Shown piece after piece: positions 35,082-47,515 of a DNA stretch of 64,000 nucleotides. The notes under the pieces were generated by a model that did not search any database, was not told the DNA's origin, and worked only from the letters and a program-made list of their open reading frames with translations. Where the stretch lies: positions 434,001-498,000 of the forward strand of contig JADNRZ010000018.1 of the NCBI GenBank assembly GCA_015501605.1. The letters run 5' to 3'. The first letter of the stretch is position 1. Each line of letters opens with the position of its first letter. Both the position numbers and the translations under genes were made by a program. The stretch is from Panaeolus papilionaceus. Taxonomy: Eukaryota > Basidiomycota > Agaricomycetes > Agaricales.

Positions 35082-37545
35082 TTAGAAGAGCTCATCCTCG
35101 TTATACTCAACACTAGACTCGTCGCTCTCACTAGCCTGTGGTTCATCGTCAAATGCACGCAACTTGTTTTCCCTCGGGTCATTCATAACTTCGCGTCCTT
35201 TGCCCTTCGCAGCAGCAGCAGCAATGTTGGTGTTCCTGGGCTGCTGGGCTGCTCGACCTTGTGAGAGTGCGCCTTGCACGAAGGAGAACGGCTTGTATCC
35301 CTCCCCTTCCTCTTCAGATTCGTCGTCATCATCGTCTTCCTCGCCTGGTGATCTCGAAGCTCGCTGCTGTCTTAATCTTTCTTCTTCCTGTTTCTTCCTG
35401 TCGTCCTCTTTTCGTTTCTCTTGTTCACGCTTCTTTAATTTCGCATCTACGACGCGTTCAAATAATTAGTCAAGCCAAAATAAAACGGCAACGGTAACAA
35501 AAGAGGGGAAAACTCACTCTGCAACTTCTGCTTCCTCTCCTTCTCCTCTTCAAGTCTCTTCTTGTTTCCCTCTCTTCTCATATACAACTGGTTCATATCT
35601 TTACACACGCCCTTCTTGCACGCATTTAAGCCATGAGTGGGGCACACGAGCGGCGGCTCCTCAGGCTCAGCAGGACGAGCGGGCTGCTCAACAGGCGCTG
35701 CTGCGAGCACGCCCTGGAAATTCAAATGGTCCACATTATGGTTTTCCGGCAAGTACGGCTCATGGCCCACAATATCGGCCAGTGCACCATTCATGTTCAT
35801 AAACGCTCCCGCGTCGTCGTCCTCATCACTATCCGCGAGCGAAGCATACGCGCTGATCTGAGGCACTTCAGGTTTGATGAGTCCCTTCTTGGCTTTGCCA
35901 TTGATAGGTTTGTCCCATGCAGAAGCAGTGGATGTGACAGCTTCGACGGTTGGGAGAGGTGCCGGAGCTTGGATCTGGGGCGTATTGCCTCCAGAATCAA
36001 CAGGGCTGATGGCAACAGAACTGCCAGAGGAAGGTGTATCGACCGTCCATTTTGCGAGATGGTCCTCCTCTTCGACTTTAGGTTTGGCCTTTGGAGCGTC
36101 AGGTGTGATCTTAGGAGGTCGGGACCCTGTAATGAAAGTTTATGGGTCATGGAAAGGGCACATAATATGAATGAGACTTACAGCCATTTGGTGTTGGTGA
36201 TGGCTTGGTTGGAATCGGGGATTTGCCTCCAGAGGACATGGAAAATTTAATTGGCTTACCCCACACCGACGCTGGGGGAGATGGTTTTGAAGGTCCGATT
36301 GAATGAATAGCTTGGATGGGTATTGGGGTAGGTCGTCCTCCTGTGACTGTCTCAGAAAACAAAGCTCATGACCCGATATAGATAGCTCTCTTAGCCTACC
36401 TTGTTTCTTCTTTCCCTGCTTCTGTCCCAACGCATCTTTGTTTGGTCCAGATGCGCCTGGCGACATAGGACTTATAGGGCTCAGAGGTGAAGCAGGTGAC
36501 AAGGGTGATTTGGGTGATCTGGACCCATTCAAAACCTTCAGCTTCCGAGCGGCTTCTTGAAGAGTCGGTAATTCCGTTTCTGCGTGAAGGAGGTCATAAC
36601 AAAGTCAGGGCGGAGGGAATCAATAGCAAAATACCTGGGATAATTGGTGATGGTGGCTTCGTGGTCTGGATTTCCGGTAACGGTGGTGGCGGTGGTGGGG
36701 TCGGCTCCAATGCAATCTTTTTGTCGGCCCAGTTGGAGGAACCAACGACTAAACGATGGGACATAACTGGTTAGAAAAGAATGAGGGAGTGAGAGGCAAA
36801 GTTTTTATACCAGGTTGTGGAGCGCGAGGGGGCTGGGGCTTGATTTTAACTGGGAGGTGGTGGCATATTTGTTTACCTGTACTATCTGGGGGAACAATAG
36901 GGCACCAGTGGCTCATAGGGTATGGTTGCTTGAAACGCCTAAGGAAACGATCTTAAAAGCCGTTAAAATGTATCACAAAGAAAGATGACGGTACGCTTTG
37001 CCAGGTTCCCAACCTTCAAACCAATCGTCTTCAATGTCAACAGGGTTCCATCCTTCGAAGTGTGTTAATGCATTGGAGTGTTCAAAGAAGAAAGTATTCC
37101 TACCATCCTTGATGGCTGTCTCAGGGGTATTGTACAGGCTGTGGAAGATCTTCGACTTCCAAGATGCTTCCATCTCCTCTTGGATGTCTTGTAATATTTC
37201 ACCCCAGCGGTGTTCGCCAATTAAACGCGTCTCGGCGTCGCCCACTAAACCCGCTTTCTCAACTTCGATTAGGATCATAGCTCGTGACTATATATATAGC
37301 CAGGGTTAGTGTTATCAGACATGAGGCAATCTTGGGCGGCTACTGACGTTGGGACGGTGCCACATACGAAACAGAGGCTCTTTGCCTATAATTTCTGCAA
37401 GCCATTTGGCACAGGTCTTTCTATCGTCAGGATAGATCCAGTTGAAGTTGAGCGGATAACAGTGTGATATGGTAAACAACTTGGTGCGTTCGTCGTCTAC
37501 GAAAACCGCTTTTGTGCCTTGTTTCTTGGTCTTACTCTTTCCCAT
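35082..37545 (-). CDS. Unrecognised conserved-looking protein with acidic, Pro/Ser-rich middle and Cys/His motif
   Basis: I do not recognise a family. The ATG at 37545 starts MGKSKTKKQGTKAVFVDDER, then ISHCYPLNFNWIYPDDRKTC. In-phase introns near 37360-37275 and 36990-36950 join this to RAMILIEVEKAGLVGDAETR, FEGWNPVDIEDDWFEGWEPG and YPMSHWCPIVPPDSTG: a Trp-rich N-terminal module of about 190 residues that looks folded. The centre is disordered (SPLSPASPLSPISPMSPG). Then comes PQISAYASLADSDEDDD, and a compact CPTHGLNACKKGVC (Cys-x2-His-x5-Cys-x4-Cys), which could bind one metal ion. The C-terminus is a charged helix (RREGNKKRLEEEKERKQK and more) and an acidic tail ending NEDELF. Roughly 750 residues. 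The coherent splicing over about ten exons argues for a real gene. An RNA- or chromatin-related role would be a guess. Confidence 0.6.
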
Positions 37546-38333
37546 TGCTGAGCGGGTACACGGTTTCTAACGAAAAGAGGCGTTGTTGAAGGAGGCGCTT
37601 TATAGAATAGTTTCGAGTGTATCGTTGAAATCGATGTTTAGGATCGATCTTATAGTATCTGTCAAAGTATCGAGGCAATGGTCAATGCGATTTCAATGGT
37701 GGTTAGAAATGAAAAAACGTGCCAATGCCTCTGCAATTATAGGGGTGTAATTGGTCTAGTGTGGAGGACAGAGTGGGGAGTTGACGATCGATTGAGTGTT
37801 GCGAATTCCGATTTAAATGGTCGAGGGAAGAGAAAGGGAGAATGTCAACAAACGCGTGGACCTTTGTTGTGATTTTCCAAAGCAAAGCACGTCGGAAACT
37901 CTATTTTTAAAGCGTGCATTAGGACATGCTCTTCATCGGCATTTAAATCCTAGTATAAATCAATTTAAATGTTTCCCCGCACATCAACCACCCTTGCCCA
38001 ATACTGTAACATGACTCTTCTGACAGTTACACTTCCATCCAACAAACTCGCTACCACGTTAATGGGGATACAAATACGAATTAATTATGATAGATATATA
38101 GATAAACAAAAGAAAAAATACGTTGTCATGAGTGAAATAAAAAAAGTAAGCACAGGCATGGTTGTGTCAACGAGCTGTGCTTAGGCGGCTGACATAAGCT
38201 AATGCTTGGACTCGTCCACGAAACGGGTTGCTCTCAACTCTGTGCTGATTCATTTACTGCGGTCATCTACTTGTTCTCCTTCCCTTTGTCTGGTAATAAA
38301 GGAGGCATTTAGACTGTTGATATACACCTTCAC
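37546..38333. promoter_or_regulatory. Divergent intergenic region, unknown gene (-) and deubiquitinase gene (+)
   Basis: This 788-bp stretch must hold both promoters. No gene is recognised in it; short frames at 37678-37872 and 37817-38014 lack motifs. Confidence 0.45.
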
Positions 38334-41300
38334 ATGCCTGTAGTTGCCGTCTTACCTAGTAACCCACCAGGGACAGGCGGTTTCGGAAACTCTTCAAACT
38401 CAAGCAGTAAGTGCAATTATTATCTTTATATTACCTTTCTTTGACTTTTTTATCTTTATCAGATTCAACTCCTCAAATCGGTTCTCTTCGTCTGCATGAT
38501 GAAATGTCGGTTGCAGAAATCAAAGCAAAAGCAAGGGAATTAGTCAATAAAGAGACTCGCAATGCATCTGCTCTCACTTTAATCAAGGCTGCTCGGACCC
38601 AAAGTCAATCAGCCAAGGAGCAAGCTGCGCGCGGGGAACTCAAAACAGCATTTTCGTCTTACATGAAGGCTGCGATATTGGCAAAGACTGTCTTGGAATC
38701 TCAGGAATACGCTCAGGAGACCAAGAAGGGAGGCGTGATTCGGAAGGAGATCAACGACTTCATGGAGGTGCGAACCTTTTCCCTCCTTTTCTGGTCAAAC
38801 GACGTGTGTTGAATCATAACTTACTTCTCAGAACGATGGAAAGGATGTCCTAGGGCGAGCTAGAGAATTAGAGGAGAAGTTGAAGGCGATTGAGAACAGC
38901 CAGTCTAGGTGTGTTACATATCTCGCCTTCTCATTTGTTTCTAATCTGTTCATTACAGCGATCAAGGAGACTCAAAGGGAGGATCTGGCGGAAAATCCAT
39001 CGCGGATCGAATGAGAGCGCTTCAAGACAATGGATTATCCCTCGGTCCCACGAAACTCAGAGAGACACCCAGTCTACCAACTCCTCCTGTGTCACCACGG
39101 ACAGGCACAACTTCAACACAATATTCCCCAATGATACCCCCGACCTCGATCGCACCGTCTATTTCTGGACAGTCTACACATACCCTTGTTTCTCCCTCAT
39201 CATTCGGTCCCCCTTCTCCGACTTCAACACCACCTTCCTCTCCACCTAAAACATCCCTCACCAACGGATATGATGATATCAGTAGCTTCAACCAGAACTT
39301 TCCACCCATTGAAGATTTAGATGAAACTCCTTCTTTAACTCTCCCATCTGTTCCTACAGCGCCTGTTGCCAGGCCTATTCCAAAAGACCTGAAAAACGGA
39401 GACGCTGCACCATCACCTGCAGCCTTGTTCCGAAACTATGCTTCACAAATCGAACGGCCCTCTAGCACACCAATAACACCGATTAACAACTTTTTGAATC
39501 GGCCTCCTTCTCCGAATAGGACTTCGAAACCATCCGGACTCTACAATGGAATCCATGGCAGCAACTCCGCTTCAAGAGTTCCTATTCCTAACAAGAACTC
39601 AGCCCTTCCCCAAGAGCTACGAACCTACATCCGGGCTCACAGTGTACTTTTGATTGATGTGAGAAATCGTCTGGAATTTGACCGAGAGCACATCAAAGCA
39701 GAGGCGGTCGTCTGTGTGGAGGCTCCCCTCCTTGGAAGAGAAGGGTGTGTGACACTTTCTTCTATAATTTGCTAGACTAACGAATATACTTGCAGTATTA
39801 CCGCAGATGCTCTAGAAGAGGCTATGGTAGTTGCACCTAGAGCGGAAGCCAGCCTTTTCGGGAATCGGGACAAATTCGACTTGGTTGTCGTATACGACCA
39901 AGCCTCCACATCCTTTGGCAGTGAAAATTCCGCGTTGTCGATCATCGTGCGAGTGATTCGAGAACAGGCCTTCAAGAAGATATTGAAACGGCCCCCTATG
40001 ATGCTGGTCGGTGGATTAGAGGCGTGGAAAAAGGATGTTGGGGATTCGGAGGTTGTTAGAGGAACTCCCGAGTTGGAGCTGCAACGACCCATACCAACTC
40101 GAAACATGCCCCCTTCAATGCTCCCCTCCACTAGTCAGAATTCGAACAACCCCTTCACTAATGGTTCTTACATGCCAACCCAGCATAACACCGGAAGTCA
40201 GCATGCCTTGTGGACACCGAAGCAGCCCCGTCCAGACCCCATGGATGTCCCATTCTCTGCCGACCATCGGCCAACATTTTCTGTCGATTATACAAACCAT
40301 TCACGGTAATTTTAATTCTCTAACATACGTGCATTTGTTCATTCAGACAACTTACACCGCGCCTTAGGTCACCCGCCGACGCCGTTTATGGCGGTACTCA
40401 CCCACCAAATGGCGATTTAACGCGTAAACCAGCATTGACACGACCAGGCTCCAGCTCTCTATCATTCTCTCACAGCTACAACGGCACTGTAAGATACTCT
40501 CATTTTTCATTCGCTCATTGAACACATTACCCAACAAAATATATAATAGGTCACATCCCCGGCTATCCCTTCATCGTTATCAGGCGCCCCGTTGACATCT
40601 CCTCCCATCACTTATCCCACATTCTCAACACGGCGGATATCCCCAACAACATCAGGATCCAATAACAACCCCTTCTCTCCCCCGCCGCCTCGCGTCGACA
40701 TCGCATCCCCACCGCAAGCCTCCATTAACCCAGTGCTGTCGCGCAAACGCAGCGACTTCGTGGATCCATCTCAAGCCCCATATTCTGGATCGGGTTTCAA
40801 TGGTCATGCACAACCAGAGGTTGACTACCCTAATCTGAACCATACCGCCCTCATACGACCTCCACCCGCTGCTGCACCTCCTTCAGGGGCTCGAGATAGA
40901 CCTGTGCCAGCACCATTCTCCCCGACGTATAATAATCCCGACGCGAAGCTGAGGGCGAATACGTATGACTGGCCAGTCAAGTATTGGGGCGACGAGCAGA
41001 TTGGGGTCTCAGGACTTAAGAACCTTGGGAATACGTGTTATATGAATGCTCCCATTCAGTGTTTGAGTGCTACGCTTCCGTTTGCGAGGTTCTTCACAGG
41101 TTGGTGTTCCTTTTATCTTCATAACACCTGAGGCATGGTTTAAAATTTTAATTCATTTCCAGAGCATCGGTGGAGGAATGCTGTCAACTTTAAAAACCCC
41201 ATGGGTTCGCAGGGTAGACTTACAGGTGCATTTGCGAAACTGGTTCATGAGATGTGGGGAGGGGATATGCCTTACTTGACACCCGTTGATTTCAGAGTAC

Positions 41301-42475
41301 GCTGATCGATCCAAGTGGAATGTTTCTTTGTTACTGACTTCTTCGTGCAGCGTTCCATCTGCCATCTGAACCCGCAGTACAACGGCTCAGACCAACATGA
41401 CTCACAAGAATTCCTGAGCTTCTTGATTGATGGCATCCACGAGGACTTGAATCGCATTGTGATAAAGCCCCCTCATAACCCAACACCTGAGGAAGAGGCT
41501 GAGCTGGAGAGGCTGGCGCCTCAATTGGCGAGCGACAGAGAATGGAGAGCATGGAGAGCACGCAATGACAGTCTGATTGTGGACTACTTCCAGGGCCAGT
41601 TCAGGAGTCGACTGCAATGTTTGACATGCCATAAGGTGTGTTTTATTTTCTTATTCAGTATCACAGTATCTGAACGATTGGTATTATAGACTTCCACGAC
41701 CTACAACGTGTTTTCGATCTTACAGTTGCCTATCCCGTATTCCAAGAGTAGCAAAGTTTCGATCGACAAATGTCTAGAAACATTGCTGAACGAGGAGACT
41801 CTAGATAAGGACGACGCATGGTACGTTATTACTGGTTCCCGTTTCCTTCCTTCCTCCCGTTCCCTGGATGTTCTTTGTTATTAATTTCCACAACGACACG
41901 TTTATAGGGACTGTCCACAATGTAAATGCAAACGCCGCGCATCAAAGAAACTGTCCCTAGCTCGCCTACCACCCGTTTTAATGATCCACTTTAAGCGATT
42001 CGAAGCCAACGGTCGATTCCAGGACAAAATCGACACATTCGTTGAATACCCCTTGAAAAATCTGGACCTCACTAATTACATGCCCCCTGCACTTCCCCCT
42101 GGTGTTGACAAGTCTCAGCTAAATGGTGGTGTTCCCATGTCCTTGGATGACCCGCGGACTCAGCAGCCACCTTATCGCTACGATTTGTATGGAGTCACAA
42201 ACCATTATGGTAATTTGAGCAGTGGCCATTGTATGTATCAATAATCATGCCACATTCGCTTTGCTCATTACTTTCCTTCGTTCCAGATACTGCTTACATT
42301 GCTTCACATGGTGGTTGGCGCCTCTGTGACGATAGCAGCGTCAAAGCTGTAGACGCCAAGCAAGTGGTGGTAAGTCTCAACATGGTCATCCCGATAAACC
42401 TTGAACTAAAACTACGATATATTACTCCAGAACCAAAGAGCATATGTTCTGTTTTACAAGAGAGTCCGTTCATAG
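38334..42475 (+). CDS. USP-family ubiquitin C-terminal hydrolase (Doa4/Ubp4/USP8 type)
   Basis: Cysteine protease that removes ubiquitin from endosomal cargo. The ATG at 38334 (MPVVAVLPSNPPGTGGFGNS) is spliced to NSTPQIGSLRLHDEMS. Residues ~25-170 form a helical USP8-dimerisation/MIT-like domain (ALTLIKAARTQSQSAKEQA; AILAKTVLESQEYA). After a long Ser/Pro-rich linker comes a rhodanese-like domain (SVLLIDVRNRLEFDREHI ... FDLVVVYDQAS ... MMLVGGLEAWKKD). Its active-site Cys position appears to be Asp in VVVYDQ, so it is likely only a binding module. The USP core then shows the Cys box GLKNLGNTCYMNAPIQCL, SICHLNPQYNGSDQHDSQEF, the CxxC pairs CLTCHK and CPQCKCK, LPPVLMIHFKRFE, and the His box SGHYTAYIASHGGW spliced across an intron at 42235. 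The last exon ends AYVLFYKRVRS, TAG at 42473-42475. All catalytic residues (Cys, His, Asp) are present. Confidence 0.9.
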
Positions 42476-42710
42476 AGTACACGATTAGGATTATATCATA
42501 TTTGCCCTCCTTTAACCCCTGATGTTTTTTAACCCAGCTAGTTCCTGACATTTCTCCACCCCTTGCTACACCCTGTTATTGTTGCCGTTCAACTGTATAT
42601 TAGCCGCTCTTTTGCATTTGTCTCCGCGGTTCCGGGATATGTACACTATAGCTAATCACACCTCTCGCTTGCTCGCTGCTGCCCCTTCTATTAAATATTT
42701 TATATTCCGT

Positions 42711-45700
42711 TCACGACACCATCATCCCCATGGATTTGTTGCTTCTCTCGTTAGTCTCGAAATAGCACTTGTGACATAGATAAACTTCGCTTGCGTCTCT
42801 GTAGCCGTTCACGAGCATAGCAGAGTCGGTGACGAGGTGGAAGGCGGGTGAGAAATGGGTATGACATGACATGCACTCTGGGTCTGATGGGCCGTGCAGT
42901 GCTGGAGGTATAGCGGTAGGTACGTTCTCTGAACGGATGTTGAGGATGGAATCGAGTCTACGGGCCTTGCGTAGCAGGCCATGTGCAGTGTCGGTTGCAG
43001 CCTGTTTATAGGCCTGACAGTAAACCTGAAGAGCGGTCTGGATGAAAATAGCTGAGTTTGAGGTTTCCAGATTGAAATATGAGATCAAGTACCTCTCCGC
43101 CCTCGTTGGTTTCACAGATATCGTAAATGTCCCGCTTATTACGATCGTGATCTTTGCATGAAACTATAGCGTTCATGCAACCGGATTCACCTTTAAAGGT
43201 GGTAATGATAGTAGTGTCTCTCCGACTGCTCTTCACCTGTGCATGCTGATCAGTCATAAAGAAGAAAAGGGAAGACTGCAGCGACATACAGGTTGGATCT
43301 CAAACCCAAACTTGTGTCCTTGTTTCCAAGCACACGACGCATGGAACTCTTTCGGGCAATCACTGCACCGAATGACAGCACCCTCAATCTCACCGCATAG
43401 GAAACATCTCTGGAAAGAGAATGAGTACGATGTATACATGTTATGGATAGATGAAAACGCACTGTTGTCCACTTATGTCGTGCAATAGTGCTGATGCCCT
43501 CCACCAAACGAAGTCTTGACGAGTCAGTGAACTTGAGCTCTGGTGTAAACACTGCACACAACGTGTGCGTCCACCCCTGTCCTTCTGTAGGCTTACATGC
43601 TCGCAAAAAGCTATCAGAAGGCGGCCATGGCTTGTTCCGTTTCTCTTCTGGATCGGCACGAGGGCAAAGCAGGCAGTCGTGGTTCTAAACCGCGTGTCAA
43701 CTTAGTTCGACTATAACAATAAACAGGACACTCACGATAGATGCTTCCTGGGTAACCTCATTCTCACAAATCTCGCACTCCCAAGTATCTACCGCCGCCG
43801 GATCGACAACTGCACCAATAACACCAGCGTGCGCACGGAAAGTACATTTGCGGCACTTGAGAACTTTCCCTATTGGACCGCTCTTCGTGCAACACAGACA
43901 CCTGTTCTGAGGAGCAATAGAGATCGTTGGAGGGGGTGTTGATTGAACCGACGCACTCGTCTGTATAATGTGAATAGTCACAACATAAGTCAACCGATAA
44001 CAGATTCAAGAAGACCCACAACTCACCTTGGCACGCTTGGTAGAAGGACCAGCCAGTGGAGTCCCTTCTCGCTTCTCCCGCACTTTCGACGATGGTTGTG
44101 TTTCGTCACGCAAAGGTCGGACATTCAGATCAGCGTACTTCCTCCAATTACTACCGCAGATATCACATAGAAAACTGGTCGGCAGTCCTTTAGGTGCTCT
44201 CCACCATGTCTTGGAGTCTCTCGTTCTGCAAGCACCGCAAGTGGGTGGCTTGGAGGGTTGTGCAATGATTGATGATTCGTCGTCAGAGTGTCCAACGTGT
44301 TGGCCATCACTTGTTTCGTCCCATACCGGCCATGATGGTGCGGGTTTAGACGAGCCGCGAGATGCCTTGAGCCTAGCATTCTCTTCTCCTAGTTTCATGC
44401 TTCATTTTGGGATTTCATTAGCACATATTGACAGCAACTACTGAGATGAAAGGCTTACTTCTTCCAGTGCCCATAGAAACGAACAACTTCTGGCATCGAC
44501 CTCGACGACACTTCGTCCCTCACTGCGCGGAGCTCGGCTCCGTGATGTTGGATAGCATCTTCAAAGGCGACAACTTCTTCGCGGTTCCAATCTTTGTCGG
44601 TATACGGCGTCTCGTACTTCTTCCACTACCAAAGAAAGTCAGTTGCGAAGATCAAGCGCCAAGGACTGATGGCGGCATACCTTCTCGAGGCGCGTTGGAG
44701 TGATCTTCAGGTTGGTGCCATCACTATTCTCAGATAACCGACGAATGACCTCGGTAATCCAATCCACATTCGATTTAATTCTAATATCATTATTAGACAG
44801 TCGATTGATAGTTTCATGCGCTGGATAGGGGTTGTTAGAACTGTGTTTGAATATTGGACGGATATAATCCTCGAAAAGTACCTTCGGCAACTACATCATG
44901 ATTAGTCAGCGATATAGTTCACAGGACATATGAAAGGCAAAATGACATACGCTCCGATTCCGTGAAGGTATTGATTATGCCTAGGACTTCAACCGTGTTA
45001 TCACCGCCTCGCTCCTCAATTTCTAGAATCCAAGGTTAAGGGAAGAGCCGAAACGATGTAAACCGAATACATGCCTTGAGGGAAGTTATATGGGTCTGGT
45101 TGCGGTGGTACGTTGGCTTGATATTTGGGTCCCACTCGAGATGCAGTCCGGGGAAAGATGAGGTCTTCTGGATCTATTTATACAATTGAATTGGATTGTA
45201 ACACTCAAATCATTCGAGATACTTACCAAGTGTATCCTCTGCAACCGTATGCTGGCTGTGTATTACAAATACGAAATGTTAATTTGACGCGCCCTCTCGT
45301 AATGCGCCGAAGATTTCGCTTACCCAAAGTAGCGGAAGGGCCACATATTGAAGTGCCGCACTGGAAGACTCTCCTCCTTTTCTGCGAGGGTTCGGTCTTT
45401 ACGAGGCCTACCGCGACCCCGTGCAGCAGGGGCGTTTGATTTGAGTCTCGTCATAATAGGGGTTGAATGCCGAATTTCATGGCTGTCAACCTCTTCTTCG
45501 TGTTTCCGTGAACAAGGCGCGCAAGTCCAGCCATATCCCCGCGACGGCTTGGCGAGGAGGGGAGGTTGCACACATCTCATGTGGAAATATTTCTTGCATC
45601 GGTCGCACATGACGGAGTCGCCACTGTATGGAGATCAATCAGACACATATGGACATGGAGACTAAATTGGAAACCAAGCTACCTTGGACACCAGTCAGTG

Positions 45701-46372
45701 CAGGTATCGCACAAACGAATATTGTCAGTGAGGTCAGGAATAACTTCCTTTTCTGCGACGACAAATTCATATCTCTCAACCAGAACATCTCGAATGTGCT
45801 TGGGTACTATGTACGGTCAAGGTGTATTGGTATTTTGAATTTTGAAGTGTGGGAACTAAACCGAGCACTTACGATTTCTGACATCACGAGCTTGAATGAC
45901 TTCAAACTCCTTTTTAATGTATGGATCGAAAAGTCGATTGAAGAAAAATCTGTCGGGACGTTTCTTCCAACCTGCAAGGTCAGAGATTTTGTCTCTGTGA
46001 ACCACGTGGCATTTGGCGCGTAGTTGATTGATGTCGCAGACTTCCGAATATATGGCTGCAAGTAGGAGGCGGGGGTCTGTTACAGGGCGATCGCTAACGT
46101 CGCTCGGGCGATAATACCATGCAAGGCGAACACGAGTATACAAATATTTCTTCTTGTCTTGGTCTTTGGGAGCGTCTTCCGGGGGTAAGAATTGCATAAT
46201 TCTTGCCACTGAATAAGGTGTGCCATCCCGGGCATCCCAACTTGGTGAACAATAAACATGATCTTTTAAAAATCAATCAGAGATTGAAATATAAAATACA
46301 ACATGAATGAAATGAAATTATACCATTTACTTTGACCTGATCACCATTTTTGAGAATGACTGGAATGTCCAT
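42711..46372 (-). CDS. Snt2-type BAH-SANT-PHD chromatin regulator
   Basis: Snt2 joins the JmjC/PHD protein Ecm5 (Lid2 in fission yeast) and the deacetylase Rpd3 to regulate transcription and stress responses. The ATG at 46372 starts MDIPVILKNGDQVKVN. It is followed by a BAH domain (DHVYCSPSWDARDGTPYSVA; VRLAWYYRPSDVSDRPVTD; LFNRLFD-like FFFNRLFDPYIKKEFEVI), a first PHD finger (CDTCTDWCP...SVMCDRCKKYFHMRCVQPPL...WTCAPC), an ELM2-like acidic region, a SANT domain (YTDKDWNREEVVAFEDAIQH...SMPEVVRFYGHWK), a GATA-like zinc finger (CGACRTRDSKTWWRAPKGLP...CDICGSNWRKY), then further PHD and extended-PHD modules (CLCCTKSGPIGKVLKCRKC; CFLCGEIEGAVIRCSDC with CKDHDR). The end at 42711 has a further Cys pair (CMSCHTHF...CHKC). 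This domain order is diagnostic for Snt2. It converges tail-to-tail with the deubiquitinase gene, 236 bp apart. Confidence 0.88.
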
Positions 46373-47515
46373 AGTGGTGTATGAGGCGCCGGAGTGAGAA
46401 AGTCAACAAGTATCAGGAAAAATATGAACGAAGTGGGAAGATAATGATGAAAGCTGGATATAGTATACTAGATGGAAGGAATAATTGATGAACAAACGAA
46501 TGCTTAGAAGAGGACGCAAGATTGATTTCGTGAGGCAGATGGAGGAGGGGAAACAAGAGGGATGAATTTCATACTCCGACAACCATCAACGCAAGCAACG
46601 AAATAGCTGTGTGGGGTCCCATTTACTCACTTGTATGGACCATCTCACTTGTTTGCATCACTACTTGTCAATGAAATAAATAAATCTTGAATAATTATCA
46701 CTCGTAGAGTACATCTATAATATATTTTATGAACAGCTTATTTTTATTTTATCATTTTTCAAATATTGGTCAAGGATCATGTTGAGACCACTGGATGAAC
46801 TTGTTCTTGGACTGCAGGTTTAGGAAACCCCAACCCAAGTTTACAGAAACGCTTCCACTTCAGCACTTGCCGTCAGGAAATGCATAGACTATGGCACATG
46901 TGCACACAATGTTTTTAGGGCAAGCTTTCGGGCAGGAACTTCCTTTGAGAGCAGACAGGCGCCATGCTGAGTCAGATAACTGAGCTTGGAATATTTGGTG
47001 TCAGCCAAATAGTCCCCGCTACTATTGCACCTCGAAGTGAGAGTAGGCTTGATCTTGCACATCCTTCTTCTGGATGATCATCCACCCATTTAAATATTTA
47101 ATGTGAGTGTGGACATTAAGAGTTTCTACGTGCACTTGCCAATAGGGGACTTATGTAGCCATTGAATGAGCAGCAGGGGACAAAGCATGAGTTGCGTCGT
47201 CGTTGAACGGGGTCACTTTGATAGGTAAAATTGTGAGGAGATGTAACTATGAGATGTGAAGTGAAGGATATTTTGTCGATGAAGGAAAATAAAAGGACTG
47301 CGGAAAGATTTGAATTTTGAAAGGTGTCAATCGACGATTACAAGCCCCCACGCGAAGGAGGACATGAAGTTGGTGTTACATCAGCAAGAGGGTGTTGCCT
47401 GATTTGGCAATCAAATTCGTTCCAATTAGTGCTTGGCGAATGTGTTGAGTTCACAAGGGATTGACCATCATTCCCCCCACAAGACTCGTCTCTTGTCTTC
47501 GTTTTATGCTCATCC
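46373..47515. promoter_or_regulatory. Divergent intergenic region, Snt2-like (-) and histidine kinase (+)
   Basis: About 1.14 kb holding both promoters. It is AT-rich near 46680-46760. The minus-strand frame 47338-47544 overlaps the kinase start and has no motif. No repeat, tRNA or gene recognised. Confidence 0.45.
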
